Under the pieces are notes generated by a model, which was not told the DNA's origin, made no database searches, and saw nothing but the letters and a program-made list of their open reading frames with translations. Source: Chthoniobacter flavus (GTDB taxonomy: Bacteria; Verrucomicrobiota; Verrucomicrobiia; Chthoniobacterales; Chthoniobacteraceae). From it: a stretch of DNA of 64,000 nt. Within the stretch, counting starts at the first letter, position 1; the number at the start of each line of letters is the position of its first letter. The stretch covers positions 16,628 through 80,627 of the forward strand of contig CAMAUX010000024.1 in NCBI GenBank assembly GCA_945861435.1, in the 5' to 3' direction. Shown here in pieces: positions 47,501-58,429 of the stretch. The translations under genes were made by a program, and so were the position numbers.

Positions 47501-50500
47501 GGCTGAAGGGACGGCGACGATTCGAGACGACGGAACAGGGGACATCTTCAAGAATGATGGAACGACGGACTCCGTCACCGTGAAGAATGATGACCGGGTG
47601 CTGACGGTCACTAATCCAAGTGTGAACGAGGGTTCGCCCTATGCCGTGTTTGAGATTTCGGGAGCGGCGGGTCAGTTGACCAGCCTTGTGCTTGGAGCTG
47701 GGCTGACGAGTCCGGCCACGGGTGGGGGCGTTGACTACAGTACAGCCAGCGGGAGCGGGCTTGAGTATTCGAGTAATAGTGGGGCGACATGGCAGCTGTA
47801 CACCAGTGGGCATGTGGCCTTGAACGGGAGTGGAAAGTTGCTGGTGCGTACGGCGATCGTGGATGACTCGGTTTCTGACACTGGCGAGACGTTCCGACTC
47901 TTAGCCACGAACACCGGGGGGACGACTGCAGCAGGGACGGCGACCATTCAGGACGACGCCACCGGGGATATCTTTAAGAACGATGGGACTACAGATTCCG
48001 TTGCTGTGAAGGGTGACGACCGTGCGCTGACGGTCACCAGTGCAGACGTGAATGAAGGCTCGCCCTATGCTGTGTTTGAGATTTCGGGAGCGGCCGGTCA
48101 ATTGACGAGCCTTGCCCTTGGTGCGGGACTGAGCAACTCCGCGACGGGTTCTGGGATTGATTACGGAGCAGCCAGCGGGAGCGGCATTGAGTACTTTGAT
48201 GGTGCGACATGGCAGGCGTATACCAGTGGGAATGTGGCCTTGAACGGGAGTGGGAAGTTATTGGTGAGGGCGGTGATCGTGGACGACCTGGCCTCTGATA
48301 CAGGCGAGACGTTCCGACTCTTAGCCACGAACACCGGAGGGACGACTGCAGCAGGGACGGCGACGATCCGGGACGACGCAACTGGGGAACTCTTCAAGAA
48401 TGATGGAACGACGGATTCGGTCACCGTGAAGAATGATGACCGGGTGCTGACGCTCACGAACCCGAGTGTGAATGAAGGCTCGCCCTATGCCGTGTTCGAG
48501 ATTTCGGGAGCGTCGGGTCAGTTGACTAGCCTTGCGCTTGGAACTGGGCTTACGAGTCCCGCCGCTGGTTCGGGCGTGGATTACAGTACAGCCGGGGGAA
48601 GCGGCCTTGAGTATTCGAGTAATAGTGGTGCGACATGGCAGGCGTACACCAGTGGGCTTGTGGCCTTGAACGGGAGCGGGAAGTTGCTGGTGCGTACGGC
48701 GATCGTGGATGACTTGGCTCCTGACAATGGCGAGACATTCCGACTGTTAGCCACGAACACCGGTGGGGCGGTCGCAGCAGGCACGGCGACGATTCGGGAC
48801 GACTCTGGAGGGGATATTTTCAAGAATGACGGGACGACGGACTTAATCACCGTGAAGGACGATGACCGGGTGCTGACGGTGAGCAGTCCGAGCGTGAATG
48901 AGGGCTCGTCGCATGTTGTGTTCGAGGTTTCGGGAGGATCGGGTCAGTTGACGAGCCTTGCCCTTGGAGCTGGGCTTGCGAGTCCCGCCGCGGGTTCGGG
49001 CGTGGATTATGGTGCAGCCAGCGGAAGCGGCCTTGAGTATTCGAGGGATAGTGGCGTGACATGGCAGACCTACACCAGTGGGCGTGTAGCCTTGAACGGG
49101 AGCGGCAAATTGCTGGTGCGCACGGCGATCGTGGATGACTTGGCTCCTGACAATGGCGAGACATTCCAACTTGTGGCCACGAGAACCGGGGGGACGACGG
49201 CGGCGGGGACGGCGACGATTCGGGACGACGGAGCAGGGGACATCTTCAGGAGTGATGGGACGACGGACTCCGTCACCGTGAAGAATGATGACCGGGTGCT
49301 GACGGTCACCAATCCCAACGTGAACGAAGGCTCCCCTTATGCCGTATTCGAGATTTCGGGAGCGGCCGGTCAGTTGACGAATCTGGCTTTGGGTTCGGGA
49401 CTAACGAGTCCTGCCACGGCTTCGGGCGTTGATTACAGTACCGCCAGCGGAAGCGGGCTTGAGTATTCGAGTAATAGTGGGGCGACATGGCAGACCTACG
49501 CCAGTGGGCTTGTGGCCTTGAATGGGAGTGGGAAGTTGCTGGTGCGTACGGCGATCGTGGATGACTCGACCCCAGACAGTGGAGAGACATTCCAATTGAT
49601 TGCGACGAACACTGGGGGGACGGCGGCAGCAGGGACTGCGACGATTCGCGACGACGCCACTGGGGAACTCTTCAAGAATGATGGGACGACGGATTCCGTC
49701 GCCGTGAAGGGTGATGACCGGGTGCTGACTGTGAGCAACCCGAGCGTGAATGAAGGCTCGCCTTATGCCGTGTTCGAGATTTCGGGAGCGGCCGGTCAAT
49801 TGGCCCGCCTTGCTTTGGGTGCGGGGCTGAGCAACTCCGCGACGGGTTCTGGGATTGATTACGGAGCAGCCGGCGGGAGCGGCATTCAGTATTTTGATGG
49901 CGCGACATGGCAGGCGTACACCAGTGGGAATGTGGCCTTGAACGGGAGTGGGAAGTTGCTGGTGCGCACGGCGATCGTGGACGACCTGGCGCCTGATACT
50001 GCCGAGACTTTCCAGTTGTTAGCCACGAACACCGGGGGGACGACGGCGGCGGGTACGGCGACCATTCGAGACGACGCCACAGGGGAACTCTTCAAGAATG
50101 ATGGAACGACGGATTCGGTCACCGTGAAGAATGACGACCGGGTGCTGACTGTTACGAACCCGAGCGTGAATGAAGGCTCGCCCTATGCAGTGTTCGAGAT
50201 TTCGGGGGCGTCGGGTCAATTAGCGAGCCTTGCGCTTGGAGCCGGGCTTGCGAGTCCGGCGACGGGTTCTGGCGTGGACTACAGTGCGGCCAGTGGAAGC
50301 GGCCTTGAGTATTCGAGTAATAGTGGCGCGACCTGGCAGGTCTACACCAGCGGGCTTGTGGCCTTGAACGGGAGTGGGAAGTTGCTGGTGCGCACGGCGA
50401 TCGTGGATGATTTGGCTCCTGATAATGGCGAGACATTCCGTCTGTTAGCCACGAACACCGGTGGGACGGCAGCGGCGGGAACGGCGACGATCCGGGACGA

Positions 50501-53414
50501 CGCCACAGGGGATATCTTCAAGAATGATGGGACGACGGATTCGGTCACCGTGAAGAATGACGACCGGGTGCTGACCGTGACCAACCCGAGTGTGAATGAA
50601 GGCTCTCCGTATGCGGTGTTTGAGATTTCGGGAGTGTCGGGTCAATTGACCAGACTTGCGCTCGGAGCTGGGCTTACGAGTCCCGCGACGGGGGCGGGTG
50701 TTGATTACGGTGCGGCCAGCGGAAGCGGCCTTGAGTATTCCGGTGATAGTGGTGCGACATGGCAGGCGTACACCAGCGGGCTTGTGGCTTTGAACGGGAG
50801 TGGGAAGTTGCTGGTGCGCACGGCGCTCGTGGATGATCTGGCTCCTGACAATAGGGAGACATTCCAACTCTTAGCCACGAACGCAGGCGGGACGACGGCA
50901 GCGGGGACGGCGACGGTTCGGGACGACGGAGAAGGGGATCTCTTCAAGAGTGATGGGACGACGGATTCCGTCACTGTGAAGAATGATGACCGGGTGCTGA
51001 CCGTCACCAACCCGAGCGTGAACGAGGGCTCGACGCATGCGATGTTTGAAGTTTCTGGGGCTGCGGGTCAGTGGACGAGTCTGGCCCTGAGTTCGGGGCT
51101 GAGCAATTCCGCGGCCGGATCGGGTGTTGATTACAGTACAGCCAGCGGAAGCGGGCTTCAGTATTCGAGTAATAGTGGGGCGACATGGCAGACCTACACC
51201 AGTGGGCTCGTGGCCTTGAATGGGAGTGGGAAGTTGCTGGTGCGCACGGCGATCTGGGATGACGTGGTTTCCGAGACTGCTGAGACATTCCGATTAATCG
51301 CAACGAACACGGGGGGGACGACTGGAACGGGGACGGCGACGATTCGAGACAACGCAACCGGGGATATCTTCAAGGATGATGGGACGACGGACTCTTCCGT
51401 TGTGAAGGACGATGACCGGGTGCTGACCGTGAGCAGCCCGAGCGTGAATGAAGGTTCGCCTTATGCCGTATTCGAGATTTCGGGAGCGGCCGGTCAATTG
51501 ACGAGCCTTGCGCTTGGTGAAGGAGTGACCAACTCCGCCACGGGGGCTGGGGTTGATTACGGTGCAGCCAGCGGGAGCGGCCTTCAGTATTTTGATGGCA
51601 CGACATGGCAAGCCTACACGAGCGGGCTTGTGGCATTGAATGGCAGCGGGAAGTTGTTGGTGCGAACGGCGATAGTCAGTGACTTGGCCTTGGACACAGG
51701 CGAGGCATTCCGGTTGATCGCGACAAACACTGGGCGGACGAGCTTTGAGGGAACCGCGACCATCAAAGACGATGCCACGGGCGATATCTTTAAGAGTGAT
51801 GGGACGACGGACTCCAGCGTCGTGAAGGACGATGACCGGGAATTGACCGTCAGCGACCCGGTTGTGAATGAAGCCTCTCCGTATGTCGTGTTCGAGGTTT
51901 CCGGAGCAGGTGGTCAGCTGACGAGTCTGGCACTTGGGGCGGGATCGACGAACTCCGCCGGGGGTTCGGGCGTGGATTACGGTGCGGCCAGCGGAACGGG
52001 TCTTGAGTATCTGGATGGCACGACATGGCGGGTCTACACCGGCGGGCTTGTGGGGTTGGATGGCAGCGGGAAGTTGCTGGTGCGCACAGCGATCGTGAAC
52101 GACGCGGCCGGGGACACTGGCGAGACATTCCAATTGATCGCAACAAACACCGGGGGTAAGGGCGGTGCGGAGACGGCAACCATTCGGGACGATGGGACGG
52201 GCGTGATCTTCAGGAATGATGGGACGGTCGACACGGACGCAGTCAATGATGACGACCGGATCTTGGCGGTCACGAGTCCTGTGGTGAATGAGGGCTCACC
52301 GTACGCATTCTTCACGGTGACTGGTGGGGAGGGGCAGTTGGCGAAGTTGTCTTTGTCGAGTGGCACCGCCACGTTGGCGGACTTCGGCCCCGGCATGGAA
52401 GTTTCCACGGATAATGGCGCGACATGGGCGGCCTATGTTTCGGATTCGCGTGTGGCGCTCAACGGCAAGGGGCAGCTGCTGGTGCGTACGCGGGTGGTGT
52501 CGGATAACAGCTTGGAATATAGTGAGGATCTGAACTTAACCGCGGTGAATACGGGCGGGATTACCACGGAGGTTACTGCGCAGATTGTAGATGATGGCAG
52601 CGGAACGCTCTTCAGGGCGGACGGATCGGAGGACACATCGACATTGAAGGACGACGACCGACCCAAACCGCTGGAGCCTGCGGCCGGTGGAAAGCCGCCT
52701 GCAAAGGTTTCGGAATCGGTGATGCCGCAACCTGAGCCCTCGAAGGAGCCCGTGGTGCAGGTGGCGCAGTTTGTTCCGCCCACTTCGGACATGGCTGCGC
52801 GGTTGATCCCGGTCCGGGACATCATCCCGCTCATTGGGGATATTCTCACGAGTAATCTCGGGTTCAGAACGGTGGTGAACGAAAGCGCGGCGGCCGGATT
52901 GAATGTATATCGAGGCGTGACCGATCAGTTTGTAGATGGATCGGATTCGGCGAAGGTGACGATCCCTGCGGATGCATTCATTCACTCCGTGCAGGAGGCA
53001 GTGGTGAAGGTGGAAGCCAAGCAGGTGGACAACACCAGCCTTCCGAGTTGGGTGGTGTTTGATTCCAAGACGGGGACTTTCGACGTGAATGCGCCTCCGG
53101 AATTCAAGGGCAAGCTGGATATCAAGGTGACCGCCCGTGATGATCAGGGTCGTGAGGCGGCGGTGATCTTCAGGATCTTTGTGGGCAAGCAGCCCGAGGG
53201 TCAAAAGCCTGCTGAGAAGCCTGCCGGGAAACCGCAGGGTCGCAATAGTCTGAGCGAGAAGCTGCGTATGGCTGTGAAGCGCAATCCCGGTTCGGTGAAA
53301 GGGGCTTTTCTGCCGGTCTCGGTGGGTGGGCTGATTGTGGAGGCATCGAACACGTCCGGGCCCTTTGGTGTGATTGATGCCCCAAGCGAGGGCCGACTGG
53401 CGGATGTTCGATAA
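38526..53414 (+). CDS. Giant LEPR-motif repeat protein, putative surface adhesin (4962 residues)
   Basis: A GGAGAG ribosome site precedes the ATG. There is no Sec signal peptide; a basic N-terminus leads to [11 protein letters not shown] (residues 33-43), a motif of large exported bacterial proteins. Residues about 80-280 form a domain with EELGH at 214-218 followed by GDEGEQFA, a zinc-protease-like site lacking the first His. Calcium-type acidic repeats ([19 protein letters not shown] and two more) flank a beta domain. From 40404 to 52661 there are 29 Calx-beta-like repeats of about 141 residues ([14 protein letters not shown] ... GVDYG ... [14 protein letters not shown]). A Pro-rich linker and a cadherin-like Ig domain ([19 protein letters not shown]) close it. 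No RTX repeats are seen. It is probably exported by the flanking TolC, adaptor and M50-HlyD proteins for attachment or matrix formation. Confidence 0.9.
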   Translation: MNNHPNRQTKEGKSSGGKPARKLVRRAPAAMALEPRFMFDGAAAKDVAGLVDKPAQDVRAAATAPVTPEILKIAQPAEKYSSVLTAAEAEVQRVVMSFLAQPDAQVQLFSLFNGGRTERTAEWQERANALLQGVGRGEFSVRVSLLSKDGLQGAKGAFSREGTDGTPVIYLSQDWLAEGVTPGAFSFQGTPTVNDVQRYEERANAESVARVLVEELGHAIDANLNGSGDTRGDEGEQFARVLLDHVKASEKSATSNRDDHGVLQLDGRSVDVEFAVSTDTDGDGVSDATDVDDDNDGLLDDYEVPLRFLWATYTSTITGATNTVRGTLAGSNFTYTLTNLGGGAMNLSAGYGVFNGQLFPASYNVPVTDLTIANLYASNNTLVFDTPIFNPSLMFASVGNPGLNVGITFDRPVTVDFSQSVTINSPTSVTGREGYLIARLSGEISSFSFRYENDETYCNFAFGSYTRALGLDTDGDGKPNHLDIDSDNDGIPDNVEFQRTSAYIAPSGIDANGDGGDDAYATLTPVDTDSDGTKDYIDSDSDNDGTADIAERYDGQPTTRTSTADTDGDGLLDIFEGSNVNDGFDVNDETLTGSSFNLGRFTGVNANGSNAVALSGDLLFRTNVPFTVTSISVNEASPYGVFEVAGAPWQVARYALVAGTSNSATGGGVDYGTASGSGLEYSTDNGVSWSSYVSNASISMNSSGRMLVRTPIANDSISDSAETFRLQVINAAGGSVYGVGTIRDDATGDVFNTDGTTDPTASKNDDRVLAITNPTVNENSPYVVFTVSGQEGQRGVLTYFNTTTTGLTNLEYFDGTTWQAYTTGAVLTLPTVGGSINGEASSILVRIALTPELDSVLESSESFKLVATTTSGVVSSGGIASIVDTGSGTIFNADGTTDAVSMKDDDRVLTVTSPSVNEASPYAVFEISGGANQLTTLALAAGLTNPATDLGGDYGAASGTGLQYYNGSTWLTYTSGYVALNGSGKLLVRTPMINDATSDSGETFRLLVGNTGGVGGSGTATIQDDGTGTVFKTSDGTADSTAVKDDERLLTVTSSVTVNEGSPYAVFEVSGAAGQFTSLALAAGLTNSATGSGTDYGAASGSGLQYSSNNGSTWTAYTSGSFVALSASGKLLVRATIVNDLISDTDETFRWIIANTAGSSATGTATIQDQATGDIFNTDGTINTTATKDDDRALSVTSVIVNEASPYAVFEVSGVAGQLTSLALAAGLTTPATGAGTDYGAATGTGLQYFDGTTWTTYTSGVYVALDGSGKLLVRTAIVNDAISDNGEKFRLLASNTGGSAATGNATVRDDAQGDIFKDDGTTDSAAVKDDDRVLAITNPTVNEASPYVVFTVSGEEGMRGVLTFANTTTTGLTNLEYFDGTAWLAYNSGDILTLPTVGVANNGEASSILVRIALSPEQDTALESSESFKLVATTTSGVLSSGGIATIVDTGSGTIFNADGTTDAVSTKDDDRVLTVTSPSVNEASAYAVFEISGGANQQTTLALAAGLVNPATDLGVDYGASTGTGLQYSSNSGVTWTTYTSGLVSLNSSGKLLVRTPMINDATSDSGETFRLIVANTGGTSGSGTATIQDDGSGTIFKTDGTADTTAVKDDERLLTITSSVTVNEASPYAVFEVSGASGQLTSLALGAGLTNPATGSGTDYGAASGTGLAYSSNNGTTWTAYTSGYVALSAGGKLLVRATVVNDLISDAGETFRLIVANTAGTTAAGTATIQDDATGDIFKTDGTTNTTATKDDDRALTVTSPTVNEASPYAVFEISGAAGQLTSLALAAGLTTPATGAGTDYGAATGTGLQYFDGTTWTTYTSGNVALDGSGKLLVRTAIVNDAITDNGEKFRLLATNTGGSVATGTATIRDDTTGDIFKDDGTTDSVAVKDDDRALTVTSPSVNEASPYAVFEVSGVAGQPMTLALAAGLTSPATGSGVDYGTASGSGLEYFDGAAWQAYTGGIVSLNGSGKLLVRTAIVNDSVSDNGEKFRLLATNNGGGVATGTATIRDDATGDIFKDDGTTDSTALKEDDRVLTVTSPSVNEGSPYAVFEVSGVSGQLTSLVLGAGLTSPATGAGVDYGTASGSGLEYSSNSGATWQAYTSGTVALNGSGKLLVRTAIVSDSTSDSGETFRLIATNTGGTSATGTATIQDDGTGTIFKTDGTADSGAVKDDDRLLTVTSPTVNEASPYVVFEISGAAGQLTNLALGVGLSNPATGSGTDYGAASGTGVQYSSNNGSTWNTYTSGYVALSASGKLLVRTAIVNDLISDPDETFRLVVANTGGASAVGTATIKDDGKGDIFKTDGTTNTTATKDDDRALTVTSPTVNEASPYAVFEISGAAGQLTSLALAAGLTTPATGGGADYGASTGTGLQYFDGTTWTTYTSGNVALDGSEKLLVRTAIVNDTVTDNGEKFRLLATNTGGAAATGTATIRDDTTGDIFKDDGTTDSVALKDDDRALTVNSVTVNEASPYAVFEVSGVAGQPMSLALAAGLTSPATGSGVDYGTASGSGLEYFDGAAWQAYTGGIVTLNGSGKLLVRAAIVNDTVSDNGEIFRLLATNNGGGVATGTATIRDDATGDIFKADGTTDSTALKEDDRVLTVTSPSVNEASPYAVFEISGVAGQLTSLVLGVGLTSPATGAGVDYGAASGSGLEYFDGAAWQAYTGGNVALNGSGKLLVRTAIVNDTSSDSGETFRLIATNTGGTSGTGTATIQDDGAGTIFKTDGTADLGAIKDDERLLTVTNPAVNEASPYAVFEVSGAAGQLTTLALGAGLTNPATGSGTDYGASTGTGLEYSSNNGGTWTTYTSGYVALGASGKLLVRTAIVNDLIGDTDETFRLIVANTAGTSATGTAAIQDEGAGDIFKTDGTTNATATKDDDRLLTVSSPSVNEGSPYAVFEISGAAGQLTSLALGAGLASPATGAGTDYGAPTGTGLQYFDGATWQAYTSGLVALNGSGRLLVRTAIANDSASDDGETFRLSASNTGGTVAEGTATIRDDGTGDIFKNDGTTDSVTVKNDDRVLTVTNPSVNEGSPYAVFEISGAAGQLTSLVLGAGLTSPATGGGVDYSTASGSGLEYSSNSGATWQLYTSGHVALNGSGKLLVRTAIVDDSVSDTGETFRLLATNTGGTTAAGTATIQDDATGDIFKNDGTTDSVAVKGDDRALTVTSADVNEGSPYAVFEISGAAGQLTSLALGAGLSNSATGSGIDYGAASGSGIEYFDGATWQAYTSGNVALNGSGKLLVRAVIVDDLASDTGETFRLLATNTGGTTAAGTATIRDDATGELFKNDGTTDSVTVKNDDRVLTLTNPSVNEGSPYAVFEISGASGQLTSLALGTGLTSPAAGSGVDYSTAGGSGLEYSSNSGATWQAYTSGLVALNGSGKLLVRTAIVDDLAPDNGETFRLLATNTGGAVAAGTATIRDDSGGDIFKNDGTTDLITVKDDDRVLTVSSPSVNEGSSHVVFEVSGGSGQLTSLALGAGLASPAAGSGVDYGAASGSGLEYSRDSGVTWQTYTSGRVALNGSGKLLVRTAIVDDLAPDNGETFQLVATRTGGTTAAGTATIRDDGAGDIFRSDGTTDSVTVKNDDRVLTVTNPNVNEGSPYAVFEISGAAGQLTNLALGSGLTSPATASGVDYSTASGSGLEYSSNSGATWQTYASGLVALNGSGKLLVRTAIVDDSTPDSGETFQLIATNTGGTAAAGTATIRDDATGELFKNDGTTDSVAVKGDDRVLTVSNPSVNEGSPYAVFEISGAAGQLARLALGAGLSNSATGSGIDYGAAGGSGIQYFDGATWQAYTSGNVALNGSGKLLVRTAIVDDLAPDTAETFQLLATNTGGTTAAGTATIRDDATGELFKNDGTTDSVTVKNDDRVLTVTNPSVNEGSPYAVFEISGASGQLASLALGAGLASPATGSGVDYSAASGSGLEYSSNSGATWQVYTSGLVALNGSGKLLVRTAIVDDLAPDNGETFRLLATNTGGTAAAGTATIRDDATGDIFKNDGTTDSVTVKNDDRVLTVTNPSVNEGSPYAVFEISGVSGQLTRLALGAGLTSPATGAGVDYGAASGSGLEYSGDSGATWQAYTSGLVALNGSGKLLVRTALVDDLAPDNRETFQLLATNAGGTTAAGTATVRDDGEGDLFKSDGTTDSVTVKNDDRVLTVTNPSVNEGSTHAMFEVSGAAGQWTSLALSSGLSNSAAGSGVDYSTASGSGLQYSSNSGATWQTYTSGLVALNGSGKLLVRTAIWDDVVSETAETFRLIATNTGGTTGTGTATIRDNATGDIFKDDGTTDSSVVKDDDRVLTVSSPSVNEGSPYAVFEISGAAGQLTSLALGEGVTNSATGAGVDYGAASGSGLQYFDGTTWQAYTSGLVALNGSGKLLVRTAIVSDLALDTGEAFRLIATNTGRTSFEGTATIKDDATGDIFKSDGTTDSSVVKDDDRELTVSDPVVNEASPYVVFEVSGAGGQLTSLALGAGSTNSAGGSGVDYGAASGTGLEYLDGTTWRVYTGGLVGLDGSGKLLVRTAIVNDAAGDTGETFQLIATNTGGKGGAETATIRDDGTGVIFRNDGTVDTDAVNDDDRILAVTSPVVNEGSPYAFFTVTGGEGQLAKLSLSSGTATLADFGPGMEVSTDNGATWAAYVSDSRVALNGKGQLLVRTRVVSDNSLEYSEDLNLTAVNTGGITTEVTAQIVDDGSGTLFRADGSEDTSTLKDDDRPKPLEPAAGGKPPAKVSESVMPQPEPSKEPVVQVAQFVPPTSDMAARLIPVRDIIPLIGDILTSNLGFRTVVNESAAAGLNVYRGVTDQFVDGSDSAKVTIPADAFIHSVQEAVVKVEAKQVDNTSLPSWVVFDSKTGTFDVNAPPEFKGKLDIKVTARDDQGREAAVIFRIFVGKQPEGQKPAEKPAGKPQGRNSLSEKLRMAVKRNPGSVKGAFLPVSVGGLIVEASNTSGPFGVIDAPSEGRLADVR
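40404..52661 (+). repeat. 29 tandem Calx-beta-like coding repeats (about 424 bp each)
   Basis: Units start near VNExSPYxVF and repeat on average every 424 bases. Unit 2 and unit 6 share the unique [12 protein letters not shown] variant. Units 3/7, 4/8 and 5/9 also match, as do 10-12 with 14-16 and 18-21 with 22-25; for example units 18 and 22 alone are followed by SVAVKGDDR. The spacing of matched units is about 1.69-1.70 kb, so four units form a higher-order block. The first and last units are the most diverged. This points to expansion by duplication of four-unit blocks. Confidence 0.9.
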
Positions 53415-54756
53415 CTCTGCAGCAGCGCAAGCGCTGTCCAGCTTGTTGAATTTGTCCCGACGTGCGAGGGGGGCGGATTCGGAGCGGGAATTGGGATTTT
53501 TGCTGGTGAACGAGACGCATGCGTTGGTGCCTTATCGACAGGCGGCGTTGTGGCTTTCTGATGAGGGGGTTTACTCGCTTTCTGGGGTGGTGCAAATCGA
53601 GGCGAATGCGCCGTATGTGCATTGGCTGACGCGGGTCTGTGAAGCACTGCAGGAAAAGCGGCCGGAGACCGCGCAGGGTTTTTCTGCCGGGGATTTACCA
53701 CCTGAACTGGCGGAGGAGTGGGCGCAGTGGTGGCCGAGCCATGCTGTGTGCGTGCCGATTCGTGGTGTGGGCTATTGTTTGCTGGTCCGCGATGAGCCGT
53801 GGTCGAGCGAGGGGTGGACATTGGTGGGTGAGTGGATGGATGTGTGGCGGCATGCATTCGTCGCGAAACATGCGCCGCGGCTGAGCACGTGGCGGGCATG
53901 GCGTGGGAAGCTGGCTGGTGGCGTGGCGGGAGGGGCGGGGCGGCCCTGGTGGCGGCAGCTGCGGTTTCAACTCGCGGCTGTGGTGATAGGCGTGTTGTTG
54001 TTTCCGGTGCATCTGACGGTGCTCGCGCCTGGGGAGTTGGTGCCGGCGCAACCTGTGGTGGTGAGGGCTCCGGTGGAGGGGGTGGTTGATGTGTTTCATG
54101 TGCAACCCAATCAACTGGTTCAAAAAGACCAGCCCCTGTTTGGTTTCGACGAAGCCTTGATCCAGAGTCGTGTGGAAGTGGCGCGGCAGGCGCTGGTGAC
54201 GGCGGAGACGGATTACCGGCAGACATCCCAGATGGCGCTGGTGGATGCGAGGTCCAAGCCGCAGCTGGCTTTGCTGATGGGGAAGATTGAAGAGAAACGT
54301 ACGGAGGTGAGTTATCTAAAGGAGCAGCTTGGACGTTCGCGTGTGCTCGCGCCGAAGGCAGGTGTGGTATTGATGGATGATCCCTCTGAGTGGATTGGCA
54401 AGCCGGTTGCCATTGGGGAAAAAGTCCTGAGAATCGCGGCTGAGGGGGACGTGGAGGTGGAGGCTTGGGTGGCTCTTTCCGATGCGATAGCCCTGCCCAA
54501 AGATGCTTCTGTCTCGCTTTACTTGAATGCCAGTCCGCTCTCTCCGGTGTCGGCTCAGTTGCGATATATGGCGCATGAGTCCGTGCTCAGGCCCGAGGGG
54601 TATCAGGCATACCGGGTTCGAGCGGTTCTCACCGAGGCTACAAAGCATCGCGTGGGCTTGAAGGGGACCGCAAAGCTGCAGGGGGAGCGGGTGTCTTTGA
54701 TTTATTGGATGATGCGGCGTCCGTTAGCGATGCTGCGTGGGCATCTGGGATATTAA
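53404..54756 (+). CDS. GAF-like / HlyD-type membrane-fusion protein
   Basis: About 450 residues. The cytoplasmic N-terminal about 170 residues look like a GAF-type sensor domain ([23 protein letters not shown] ... [18 protein letters not shown]). One transmembrane helix follows ([23 protein letters not shown]), then an HlyD-like periplasmic adaptor with a lipoyl half-motif ([32 protein letters not shown]), a coiled coil and a C-terminal beta-barrel. The ATG at 53404 overlaps the giant gene's end by 11 bases; a TTG at 53374 is also in frame. In type I systems this adaptor would contact an ABC transporter; here the next gene encodes an M50 protein instead. Confidence 0.85.
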   Translation: MFDNSAAAQALSSLLNLSRRARGADSERELGFLLVNETHALVPYRQAALWLSDEGVYSLSGVVQIEANAPYVHWLTRVCEALQEKRPETAQGFSAGDLPPELAEEWAQWWPSHAVCVPIRGVGYCLLVRDEPWSSEGWTLVGEWMDVWRHAFVAKHAPRLSTWRAWRGKLAGGVAGGAGRPWWRQLRFQLAAVVIGVLLFPVHLTVLAPGELVPAQPVVVRAPVEGVVDVFHVQPNQLVQKDQPLFGFDEALIQSRVEVARQALVTAETDYRQTSQMALVDARSKPQLALLMGKIEEKRTEVSYLKEQLGRSRVLAPKAGVVLMDDPSEWIGKPVAIGEKVLRIAAEGDVEVEAWVALSDAIALPKDASVSLYLNASPLSPVSAQLRYMAHESVLRPEGYQAYRVRAVLTEATKHRVGLKGTAKLQGERVSLIYWMMRRPLAMLRGHLGY

Positions 54757-54760
54757 GGGC

Positions 54761-56866
54761 ATGGCATTCCCACCGCTGAGAGAAGAGGTGGATTTGATCG
54801 ACGGCCCATCGCTGTCGGATGGTCAGCCGAGTTGGACGCTGCACGATCCTGTGCGTAATTTGTTTTTCCGCATCGACTGGCCGACCTTTGAAGTCCTGCA
54901 GCGCTGGGTGCTTGGGGATGTGGGGGCGATTGCGGATGATATTTCGACCGGGACAACCCTGCAGCTGCACGATGAGGATGTGTCTGCCGTGGTTGAATTC
55001 ATGGTCAACAATGAATTGGTGCAGGTCTCCGGGATCCAGGCTCCGAGGCAGATGGCGTATCGGTGGGCGAAGATGCGCGGCGGTGCATGGCAATGGATCT
55101 TGCATCATTACCTGTTCTTCCGAATTCCATTGCTCAAGCCGGACGCGTGGCTGACGCGCTGGATGCCTGTTGCGGAGGCGTTTTATTCGCGCGCATTTGT
55201 GGTCATGACAGCGGTGGCGTTGGCTTATGGGCTCTCCAATGTGTTCAGGCAGTGGGATCGGTTTTTCGGCTCCCTGGTGGATACTCTGAACTGGGATGGA
55301 ATCTGGTCTTATGGGATTGCGGTGGTTGTCGTGAAGCTGATGCATGAATTGGGGCATGCATTTACTGCCAAACGGTATGGATGCCGGGTGCCGACGATCG
55401 GCGTGGCCTTTTTGGTGATGTGTCCGCTTGCTTATACGGACACGAATGAGACGTGGCGGTTGAAGGATCGGATGCAAAGGTTGCATGTGGCATGCGCGGG
55501 GATTTTGACGGAGTTGATGATCGCCGCGTGGGCCACCCTTGCGTGGTCTCTTTTGCCGGATGGTGGATTGAGATCCGCCGTGTTTTTTCTGGCGACGACC
55601 ACCTGGGTGACGACCCTGGCGGTGAATGCGAGTCCGTTTTTGCGTTTTGATGGTTACTTCATCCTGTCCGACGCATTGGACCTGCCGAACCTGCATGCGC
55701 GGAGTTTTGCACTGGCGCGCTGGAAGCTGCGTGAGTGGCTCTTTGACTTACAGGAGCCCGTGCCGGAGTTCTTCAAGCCGGCGATGAGGCGGGCGTTGAT
55801 AGCGTTTGCGTGGGTGACGTGGATTCATCGTCTGGTGGTTTTTATCGGCATCGCGGTCTTGGTCTATGTGTCCGTGTTCAAGCTGCTCGGTGTCTTTTTA
55901 TTCGGCGTGGAGATCGTTTGGTTTGTGCTGTCACCCATTCGCAGCGAGGTGCATGAGTGGCGCAAGCGCTGGGCGGAAATTCGCAACCGGCCCCGGAGTG
56001 TTTGGAGCGCGCTGGGCGGCCTTTGTCTGCTTTTGTTGACGGTGATCCCATGGCCGGGACGGATCTCTGCTTCGGCGATGTTACACCCGGCCGAAGTATG
56101 GCCGGTCTTTGCGCCTTCGGGCGCGATCATTAGGCAACTCCCTTACAAGGAAGGCGACGAGGTGTCCGCTGGGGCGCAATTGTTGAGCTTGCACGTGCCC
56201 GATCTGGCAATGCGAGGAACGGCGCTGCAGGTAAAGCTGGAGCAGTCGCGCTGGCAGGCGGCGGCCTCAACTTTGGACGAGGAATTTCGGAAGCGACTGC
56301 TGATTCACCAGCAGAACTTAGTCACGACCCAAGCTGAGGTGGCGGGGCTGAGGGCGGAGCAATCGCAGTATGAGCCCCGGGCACCCTTTGCTGGACGCTT
56401 GAGGGACATGGATCCGGACCTGCACGTGGGCCAGTGGGTGAGCAGAAAGGAAAAACTGGCTGTGTTGGTGAAAGAGGATGGGCGCTGGGTTTTGGAGACG
56501 TGGTTGGAGGAATCTGCCGTCCAGCGTTTACGACAGGGAGACAGCGCCGTTTTTAGAACGGACAATGTTTTTTGCGCGGTGGTCAAAGCGTCCGTCACGT
56601 CAATCGACAAGGATGCATCGAGGGTTCTGCTCCGGCCTGAGCTGTCGAGTATGTATGGGGGACATATTCTGACTCGGGCAAGGAACGGGCAGCTGATTCC
56701 CGAGAGCGCGATTTATCGGGTGACGCTGACTCCTGAGGCTGTGCCTTCGGAGTTAATGCATCAATCGTGGCGAGGGCAGCTGGTGCTTCATGGGCGTTGG
56801 GAAGCACCGGTTTGGCATTATATTCGGCAGGGCGTGATGGTGTTGGTCCGCGAGCTGGGCTTCTGA
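54761..56866 (+). CDS. M50 (site-2 protease-type) metallopeptidase fused to HlyD-like adaptor, PqqD-like N-terminus
   Basis: The 701-residue membrane protein starts 4 bases after the preceding gene (a GTG at 54737 would overlap it). Residues 1 to about 90 resemble PqqD-type winged helices (WTLHDPVRNLFFRIDWPTFEVLQRW). Several transmembrane helices follow, with the zinc site HELGH at residues 195-199 and the second metal motif NASPFLRFDG at about 289-298, as in S2P/SpoIVFB proteases. After the last helix the C-terminal 270 residues are an HlyD-type periplasmic domain (FAPSGAIIRQLPYKEGDEVSAGAQLLSL ... YEPRAPFAGRLRDMDPDLHVGQWV). Catalytic residues look intact. It is probably the inner-membrane core of the export system for the giant protein, processing or translocating it. 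Confidence 0.85.
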   Translation: MAFPPLREEVDLIDGPSLSDGQPSWTLHDPVRNLFFRIDWPTFEVLQRWVLGDVGAIADDISTGTTLQLHDEDVSAVVEFMVNNELVQVSGIQAPRQMAYRWAKMRGGAWQWILHHYLFFRIPLLKPDAWLTRWMPVAEAFYSRAFVVMTAVALAYGLSNVFRQWDRFFGSLVDTLNWDGIWSYGIAVVVVKLMHELGHAFTAKRYGCRVPTIGVAFLVMCPLAYTDTNETWRLKDRMQRLHVACAGILTELMIAAWATLAWSLLPDGGLRSAVFFLATTTWVTTLAVNASPFLRFDGYFILSDALDLPNLHARSFALARWKLREWLFDLQEPVPEFFKPAMRRALIAFAWVTWIHRLVVFIGIAVLVYVSVFKLLGVFLFGVEIVWFVLSPIRSEVHEWRKRWAEIRNRPRSVWSALGGLCLLLLTVIPWPGRISASAMLHPAEVWPVFAPSGAIIRQLPYKEGDEVSAGAQLLSLHVPDLAMRGTALQVKLEQSRWQAAASTLDEEFRKRLLIHQQNLVTTQAEVAGLRAEQSQYEPRAPFAGRLRDMDPDLHVGQWVSRKEKLAVLVKEDGRWVLETWLEESAVQRLRQGDSAVFRTDNVFCAVVKASVTSIDKDASRVLLRPELSSMYGGHILTRARNGQLIPESAIYRVTLTPEAVPSELMHQSWRGQLVLHGRWEAPVWHYIRQGVMVLVRELGF

Positions 56867-56971
56867 TCAAGAGAGGCCCGCCGGGAATTGCACCTCGGCT
56901 CCGAATCACCGCGCGATGGGGATCACCCGCAAAGTGGGCAGCGTGCAGGGGGCTGCGAGCGATTGCGCTGC

Positions 56972-58192
56972 TTAGAAGGTGTGGATGAAGAGGCCGGAGC
57001 GCAGCTTGGGTTCAAACCAGGTGCTTTTCGGGGGCATGATCTGGTTGGCGTCGGCGATGGCCATGAGCTGGTCCACGGTGGTGGGGAACATGGAGAAAGC
57101 GACGCCGGCTTTGCCTGAGTCCACGAGGCGCACGAGTTCGTCCGTGCCGCGGATGCCGCCGATGAAGTCGACGCGTTTGCTGGTGCGGGGATCGTCGATG
57201 CCGAGCAGGGGTGCGAGGACGCGGTCTTGGAGAGCGCTGACGTCGAGTTGGGAGATGGGGTCGGCGTCCGGGGCATGCTGCCATGAGAGGCCGTACCATT
57301 GGCCGTCGAGATACATGCGGATCTGGCCGGGGTGTTCCGGGCGCGCGGTGCTCTGGGGTTGGAGGGTGAAGGCTTGGGAAAGCTCGGTGAGGAATTGTTC
57401 CTTGGAGCGGCCGTTGAGGTCCTTGACCACGCGGTTGTAGGGAAGGATCTGGAGTTGGCTGGCGGGGAAGAGGACGGCGAGGAACCAGTTGTATTCCTCG
57501 TTGCCTGTGTGGCTTGGGTTGGCGGAGCGGCGTTCGCGGCCGACGCGAGCGGCGCTGGCTGTGCGGTGGTGACCGTCGGCGACGTAGCTGACAGGGACGG
57601 AGGCGAAGGCCTTTACGAAGGCGTCGCCGGTGGCGATGCGCCAGACGGTGTGCTGGATGCCATCGGGGGCGGTGAAGTCGTAGAGGGGAGCGGTGGCTGC
57701 GGCTTCGGTGACCAGAGTGTCGATGGCGGTGGAGTCGCGGTAGGTGAGGAAGACGGGGCCGGTGTCGGCGCTGAGGGTGTCGATGAGGCGTGTGCGGTCG
57801 TCCTCTTTGTCGCGGCGTGTTTTCTCGTGTTTTTTGATGATGTCGTTGTCGTAATCATCGATGTGGCAGACGGCGGCGAGGCCGGTCTGGACATGGGCGC
57901 CCATGCGCTGCTGGTAGAGGTAGAGGCAGGGTTCGGATTCGCGCACGAGCGCGCCGCGTTGCTGAAGGGCGAGGAAGTTTTCGAGGGCCTTCTGATAAAC
58001 GGCGCTGGAATAGGGGTCGGTGTCGGGTGGGAGGCCGATTTCGGCGCGGTCGACGTGGAGAAGGGAATCGGGTTTTCCTTGGGCGAGGGCGGCGGATTCC
58101 TCGCGGTTGACGACGTCGTAGGGGACGCAGGCCACTTCGGCGACGCGTGCGGGGTCGGGGCGGAGGCCTTGGAAAGCTTTGATTCGGAGCAT
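56972..58192 (-). CDS. DUF1015 family protein
   Basis: The 406-residue protein opens with MLRIKAFQGLRPDPARVAEVACVPYDVV, the hallmark of DUF1015. It also shows IKKHEKTRRDKEDDRTRLIDTL and YVADGHHRTASAARVGRE, two further conserved blocks, the latter with a conserved His-His. The C-terminus contains FIGGIRGTDELVRLVDSG. The family is widespread, often near serine or phosphoserine metabolism genes, and a kinase-like activity has been proposed for relatives; nothing in the context here tests that. The start at 58192 was preferred to 58231 because it begins the conserved sequence. It converges on the M50 gene. Confidence 0.9.
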   Translation of the reverse strand: MLRIKAFQGLRPDPARVAEVACVPYDVVNREESAALAQGKPDSLLHVDRAEIGLPPDTDPYSSAVYQKALENFLALQQRGALVRESEPCLYLYQQRMGAHVQTGLAAVCHIDDYDNDIIKKHEKTRRDKEDDRTRLIDTLSADTGPVFLTYRDSTAIDTLVTEAAATAPLYDFTAPDGIQHTVWRIATGDAFVKAFASVPVSYVADGHHRTASAARVGRERRSANPSHTGNEEYNWFLAVLFPASQLQILPYNRVVKDLNGRSKEQFLTELSQAFTLQPQSTARPEHPGQIRMYLDGQWYGLSWQHAPDADPISQLDVSALQDRVLAPLLGIDDPRTSKRVDFIGGIRGTDELVRLVDSGKAGVAFSMFPTTVDQLMAIADANQIMPPKSTWFEPKLRSGLFIHTF

Positions 58193-58380
58193 AGGGGTGG
58201 GAAGGAAAAGGGAATCGGGTGGAGGCTGCAAGAGTTTGTAGGGGGGGAAGGAGTCCCCGGAGGGAAGATCTTGAGAGAGCAGACCTCGGTGGCTGTGGCG
58301 CAGGCGGCGGGTTGCGAAAGGGGATCGCCTTTTGAGCCGGTGCGCCGTGCGCTATTGTTTACGTTTTGGCCCTTTGGCCG

Positions 58381-58425
58381 TGTGAGCCGTGTGAGCCGTG
58401 TGAGCCGTGTGAGCCGTGTGAGCCG
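58381..58425. repeat. Five 9-base tandem repeats (TGTGAGCCG)
   Basis: Five exact copies of TGTGAGCCG lie immediately before the stop of the methyltransferase gene, in the 237-base gap between the two minus-strand genes. The array is a simple-sequence tract likely to vary in copy number. No function is visible. The remaining gap sequence shows no gene. Confidence 0.9.
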
Positions 58426-58429
58426 GGCT

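Noticed and set aside
40985..52408. Repeated minus-strand frames (MTVSTRSSS...-type) across the giant gene
   Set aside because: They recur once per adhesin repeat because the DNA repeats; each is a mirror of the coding strand and has no independent start context.
40404..52661. Regular repeats considered as CRISPR or satellite DNA
   Set aside because: Units are about 424 bases, in one open frame, with amino-acid-level conservation; there are no short identical repeats with unique spacers.
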